DNA of 34,718 bases from Rickettsiales bacterium (GTDB taxonomy: Bacteria; Pseudomonadota; Alphaproteobacteria; Rickettsiales; UBA1997): positions 1-34,718 of the forward strand of contig CANKYC010000002.1 of NCBI GenBank assembly GCA_947487845.1, written 5' to 3'. Every line of letters starts with the position of its first letter. The first letter of the stretch is position 1. Below the pieces are notes generated by a model, which saw only the letters and a program-made list of their open reading frames with translations, made no database searches and had not been told where the DNA came from. The position numbers and the translations under genes were made by a program. Of the stretch, positions 32,705-34,718 are shown piece by piece.

Positions 32705-33706
32705 TTACAATTTCTTCGCCACTTCAACCGCGCCGTAACTAATAACCGCGCTGGCGCCAGCTCTTTTAAAAGACGTCAAACTTTCATAAAAAGCCGCATC
32801 AAAATCAAAAGCACCTTTTTCTGCCGCAAATTTTAACATCGCATATTCACCGCTAACTTGATAAGCAATTACGGGCAATTTAAAATTTTGTGAAACTTGC
32901 GAAACCACGTCTAAGTAAGGCATTCCCGGTTTTACAATTATCATGTCCGCGCCTTCGGCAACATCAAGCGCCACTTCACGCAAAGCTTCTTGCGAATTTC
33001 TGAAATCCATTTGATAAGTTTTTTTGTCAGATTTTTTTAGGTTATTAACTGAACCAACGGCGTGACGAAATGGCCCGTAAAAACTAGAGGCATATTTCAC
33101 CGCGTAAGACATCAGCGCAACATCGCTAAATCCTTGATCGTCAAGCGCATCGCGAATTATGCCAATTCTACCGTCCATCATGTCGGAAGGGGCGATAATA
33201 TCGCAACCAGCTTGCGCTTGAACCAAAGCTTGTTGGCATAAAATTTCAATCGTGGCATCATTTTCGACATAGCCATTTTCATCAATAATTCCGTCGTGAC
33301 CGTGAGTTGTGTAAGGATCAAGCGCCACGTCAGTAATCACGCCGATTTCCGGCACCGCATTTTTAATTTCGTAAATAGCGCGACACATTAAATTTTTGGA
33401 ATTTATCGCCTCTTTTCCGTTAAAACTTTTTAACTTTTGATCAAGCGCGGGAAACAACATCAAAGCAGGAATACCAAGCTTTCGCGCCTCTTTAGCTTTT
33501 TTCACAATCAAGTCGATTGAAAGACGCGAAACGTCAGGCAAATGGGAAATTTTTTCTTCTTTATTTTTGCCTTCAATTACAAAAAGTGGCAAAATCAAAT
33601 CGCTTGGTAAAAATGTGTTTTGCGCAGTTAAATCACGAATCCACGCCGATTTACGATTGCGCCTTAAACGAACTCTTGGAAATGAATTATCCGATGAATA
33701 TGTCAT
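32705..33706 (-). CDS. hemB: Porphobilinogen synthase (delta-aminolevulinate dehydratase)
   Basis: HemB condenses two 5-aminolevulinate molecules to porphobilinogen, the first common step of tetrapyrrole synthesis. Both Schiff-base lysines are visible: K204 in SYAVKYASSFYGPFR and K259 in MIIVKPGMPYLD. The metal-site region reads DVALDPYTTHGHDG, with aspartates and alanine where zinc-dependent forms carry three cysteines. This places it in the zinc-independent (Mg or K activated) group known from many alphaproteobacteria. The basic arm (RVRLRRNRKSAWIRDL) mediates octamer contacts in the family. Length (333) is normal. It is divergent from trpC, with 76 bases between the two starts. Confidence 0.95.
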   Translation of the reverse strand: MTYSSDNSFPRVRLRRNRKSAWIRDLTAQNTFLPSDLILPLFVIEGKNKEEKISHLPDVSRLSIDLIVKKAKEARKLGIPALMLFPALDQKLKSFNGKEAINSKNLMCRAIYEIKNAVPEIGVITDVALDPYTTHGHDGIIDENGYVENDATIEILCQQALVQAQAGCDIIAPSDMMDGRIGIIRDALDDQGFSDVALMSYAVKYASSFYGPFRHAVGSVNNLKKSDKKTYQMDFRNSQEALREVALDVAEGADMIIVKPGMPYLDVVSQVSQNFKLPVIAYQVSGEYAMLKFAAEKGAFDFDAAFYESLTSFKRAGASAVISYGAVEVAKKL

Positions 33707-33782
33707 TATTGTTTGAAATCGAAAATTTTAAAAAATAGCTTACGTTCATTCAAAATTAATCCCCATTCACTTATAAAGTTCC

Positions 33783-34583
33783 ATGAAAAATATCTTAGAA
33801 GAAATTTATCAGCATAAGTTGATCGAAGTTAGAAATCGTAAGAAAGAACTCGTAGTTCAAGAAATTTGCGCCCGCATTAAATGTTTAGAAAATCCGCCAC
33901 GGAATTTTTTTGCTGCTTTAAAACAAAAAAGTGAACGACTTGAAGCTGGCTTAATTTGCGAAATTAAAAAAGCTTCGCCTTCGCATGGCGTGATCCGCGA
34001 AGATTTTAATCATTTAACTATCGCCAAAGAATATGCCGAAGGCGGCGCAACTTGTCTGTCAATTTTGACTGACGAAAAATATTTCATGGGCAGCGACCAA
34101 TATTTGAAAGAAGTTCGCCTAATTTCAAATCTGCCGATTTTGCGCAAAGATTTTATGGTTGATACTTACCAAATTTATGAATCAAAAATGTTGGGCGCTG
34201 ATTGTATTTTATTGATTGTAGCAATGCTTGATGATGCAAAATTGCAAGAGCTTGAACAATGCGCACTTGATTTGGGATTATCAGTTTTAATTGAAGTTCA
34301 TGATGAAGCAGAATTACAGCGCGCAAGTAAGCTGAAAAGCAAATTGCTGGGCATTAATAATCGTGATTTAAAAACCCTGAAAGTTGATTTACAAACTTCC
34401 CTATTTTTATCAGAAAAAGTTCCAGCTGATTATGTTTTAGTTTCAGAAAGTGGAATTAAAGATGCGCTGGATGTGGATTTATTACAACAGGCGGGAATCA
34501 ATTGCTTTCTGATTGGCGAACATTTTATGAGACAAAAAGATATTGCTAAAGCGGTGAAAGATATTTTGATTAGACACTGTTAG
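33783..34583 (+). CDS. trpC: Indole-3-glycerol phosphate synthase
   Basis: TrpC closes the pyrrole ring to form indole-3-glycerol phosphate in tryptophan synthesis. This is the single-function form of 266 residues. Visible motifs: CEIKKASPSHG with the catalytic lysine (K62), LPILRKDFMVD with the second lysine (K122), LLGINNRDLKTL, and the phosphate-binding VSESGIKD and GEHFM ends of the TIM barrel. The start ATG at 33783 is the natural one. No trpD or trpG lies next to it on the left, and the right side is cut by the window edge. The stop is followed by a long palindrome. Confidence 0.95.
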   Translation: MKNILEEIYQHKLIEVRNRKKELVVQEICARIKCLENPPRNFFAALKQKSERLEAGLICEIKKASPSHGVIREDFNHLTIAKEYAEGGATCLSILTDEKYFMGSDQYLKEVRLISNLPILRKDFMVDTYQIYESKMLGADCILLIVAMLDDAKLQELEQCALDLGLSVLIEVHDEAELQRASKLKSKLLGINNRDLKTLKVDLQTSLFLSEKVPADYVLVSESGIKDALDVDLLQQAGINCFLIGEHFMRQKDIAKAVKDILIRHC

Positions 34584-34586
34584 CTA

Positions 34587-34718
34587 ATTATTTTTATTCC
34601 AGATTTTGGCATATTTTGAGCGCTTTTTTGGTAAAATTTCGAAAAATATCTGGATATATTTTGAGAAATTTTACCAAAAAATAAGCCGAAATAGGACGAA
34701 ATATGGAATAAAAATAAT
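34587..34718. repeat. At least 132-bp imperfect palindrome after trpC (element E)
   Basis: Outer arms of 14 bases are perfect (ATTATTTTTATTCC at 34587-34600 against 34705-34718), and inner 17-base arms are also perfect (TTTTTTGGTAAAATTTC at 34624-34640 against 34665-34681). The regions between are partly matched, so the entire stretch is one degenerate inverted repeat centred near 34652. It starts four bases after the trpC stop and reaches the window end, and may continue. It could act as a terminator hairpin or be another mobile palindrome. It lacks the TATACCAAA end. Confidence 0.8.

Overview
The window is AT-rich, densely packed bacterial DNA that reads as a chromosomal segment of an alphaproteobacterium, probably from a Rickettsiales-like or other AT-rich lineage. 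The evidence is an iscR / nifS-like / iscS order with a mitochondrial-type IscS N-terminus, a small zf-CHCC (NDUFS6-like) protein, and an Asp-type (zinc-site-less) HemB. The presence of trpC, a photolyase and a large glycan locus argues against a strongly reduced obligate symbiont. The taxonomic call is inference from gene content; no marker search was possible.

Layout. Positions 1-4864 (minus strand): zf-CHCC protein, purA, a GT4 glycosyltransferase, then iscR, a NifS-like desulfurase and iscS, which runs off the left edge. Positions 4978-10642 (plus strand): a DsbD-type thiol:disulfide interchange protein, gatA, an FAD-dependent UDP-galactopyranose-mutase-like protein and galE. Positions 10622-27435 (minus strand): a long surface-glycan locus. 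Read in the direction of transcription it holds a split transketolase, an epimerase-GT2 fusion, a methyltransferase, two tandem paralogous GT-C-like membrane proteins, thrS, a WecE-like aminotransferase, a GNAT acetyltransferase, a PhyH-like dioxygenase, a GtrB-like GT2, a third GT-C-like membrane protein and a YfhO-like membrane protein. Positions 27615-28301: tRNA-Ala(GGC) followed by a repeat-rich island. Positions 28355-34583: photolyase, a membrane protein, hemW, an FTR1-family permease, hemB and trpC.

The glycan genes make a coherent set: nucleotide-sugar conversion (GalE, epimerase domain, WecE-like transaminase, GNAT), possible two-carbon transfer (split transketolase), methyl or hydroxyl modification, polyprenyl-phosphate sugar donors (GtrB-like GT2s) and polytopic GT-C-like transferases that would use them outside the membrane. 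HemW and HemB serve heme or SAM chemistry, FTR1 serves iron uptake and IscR/IscS serve Fe-S assembly, so iron metabolism is a second theme.

The most unusual content is repetitive. Several long imperfect palindromes lie between genes. Two of them share sequence and a TATACCAAA-type end, and they supply the last codons and the stop of two unrelated glycosyltransferase genes. The same type of end closes a 24-codon GIY-YIG nuclease remnant. A separate 99-bp GC-rich, hairpin-rich block sits in frame inside the transketolase N-subunit gene between 8-bp direct repeats, which resembles the in-gene palindromic elements of Rickettsia. Near the tRNA a 43-bp tandem array is enclosed by 34-bp perfect inverted repeats.
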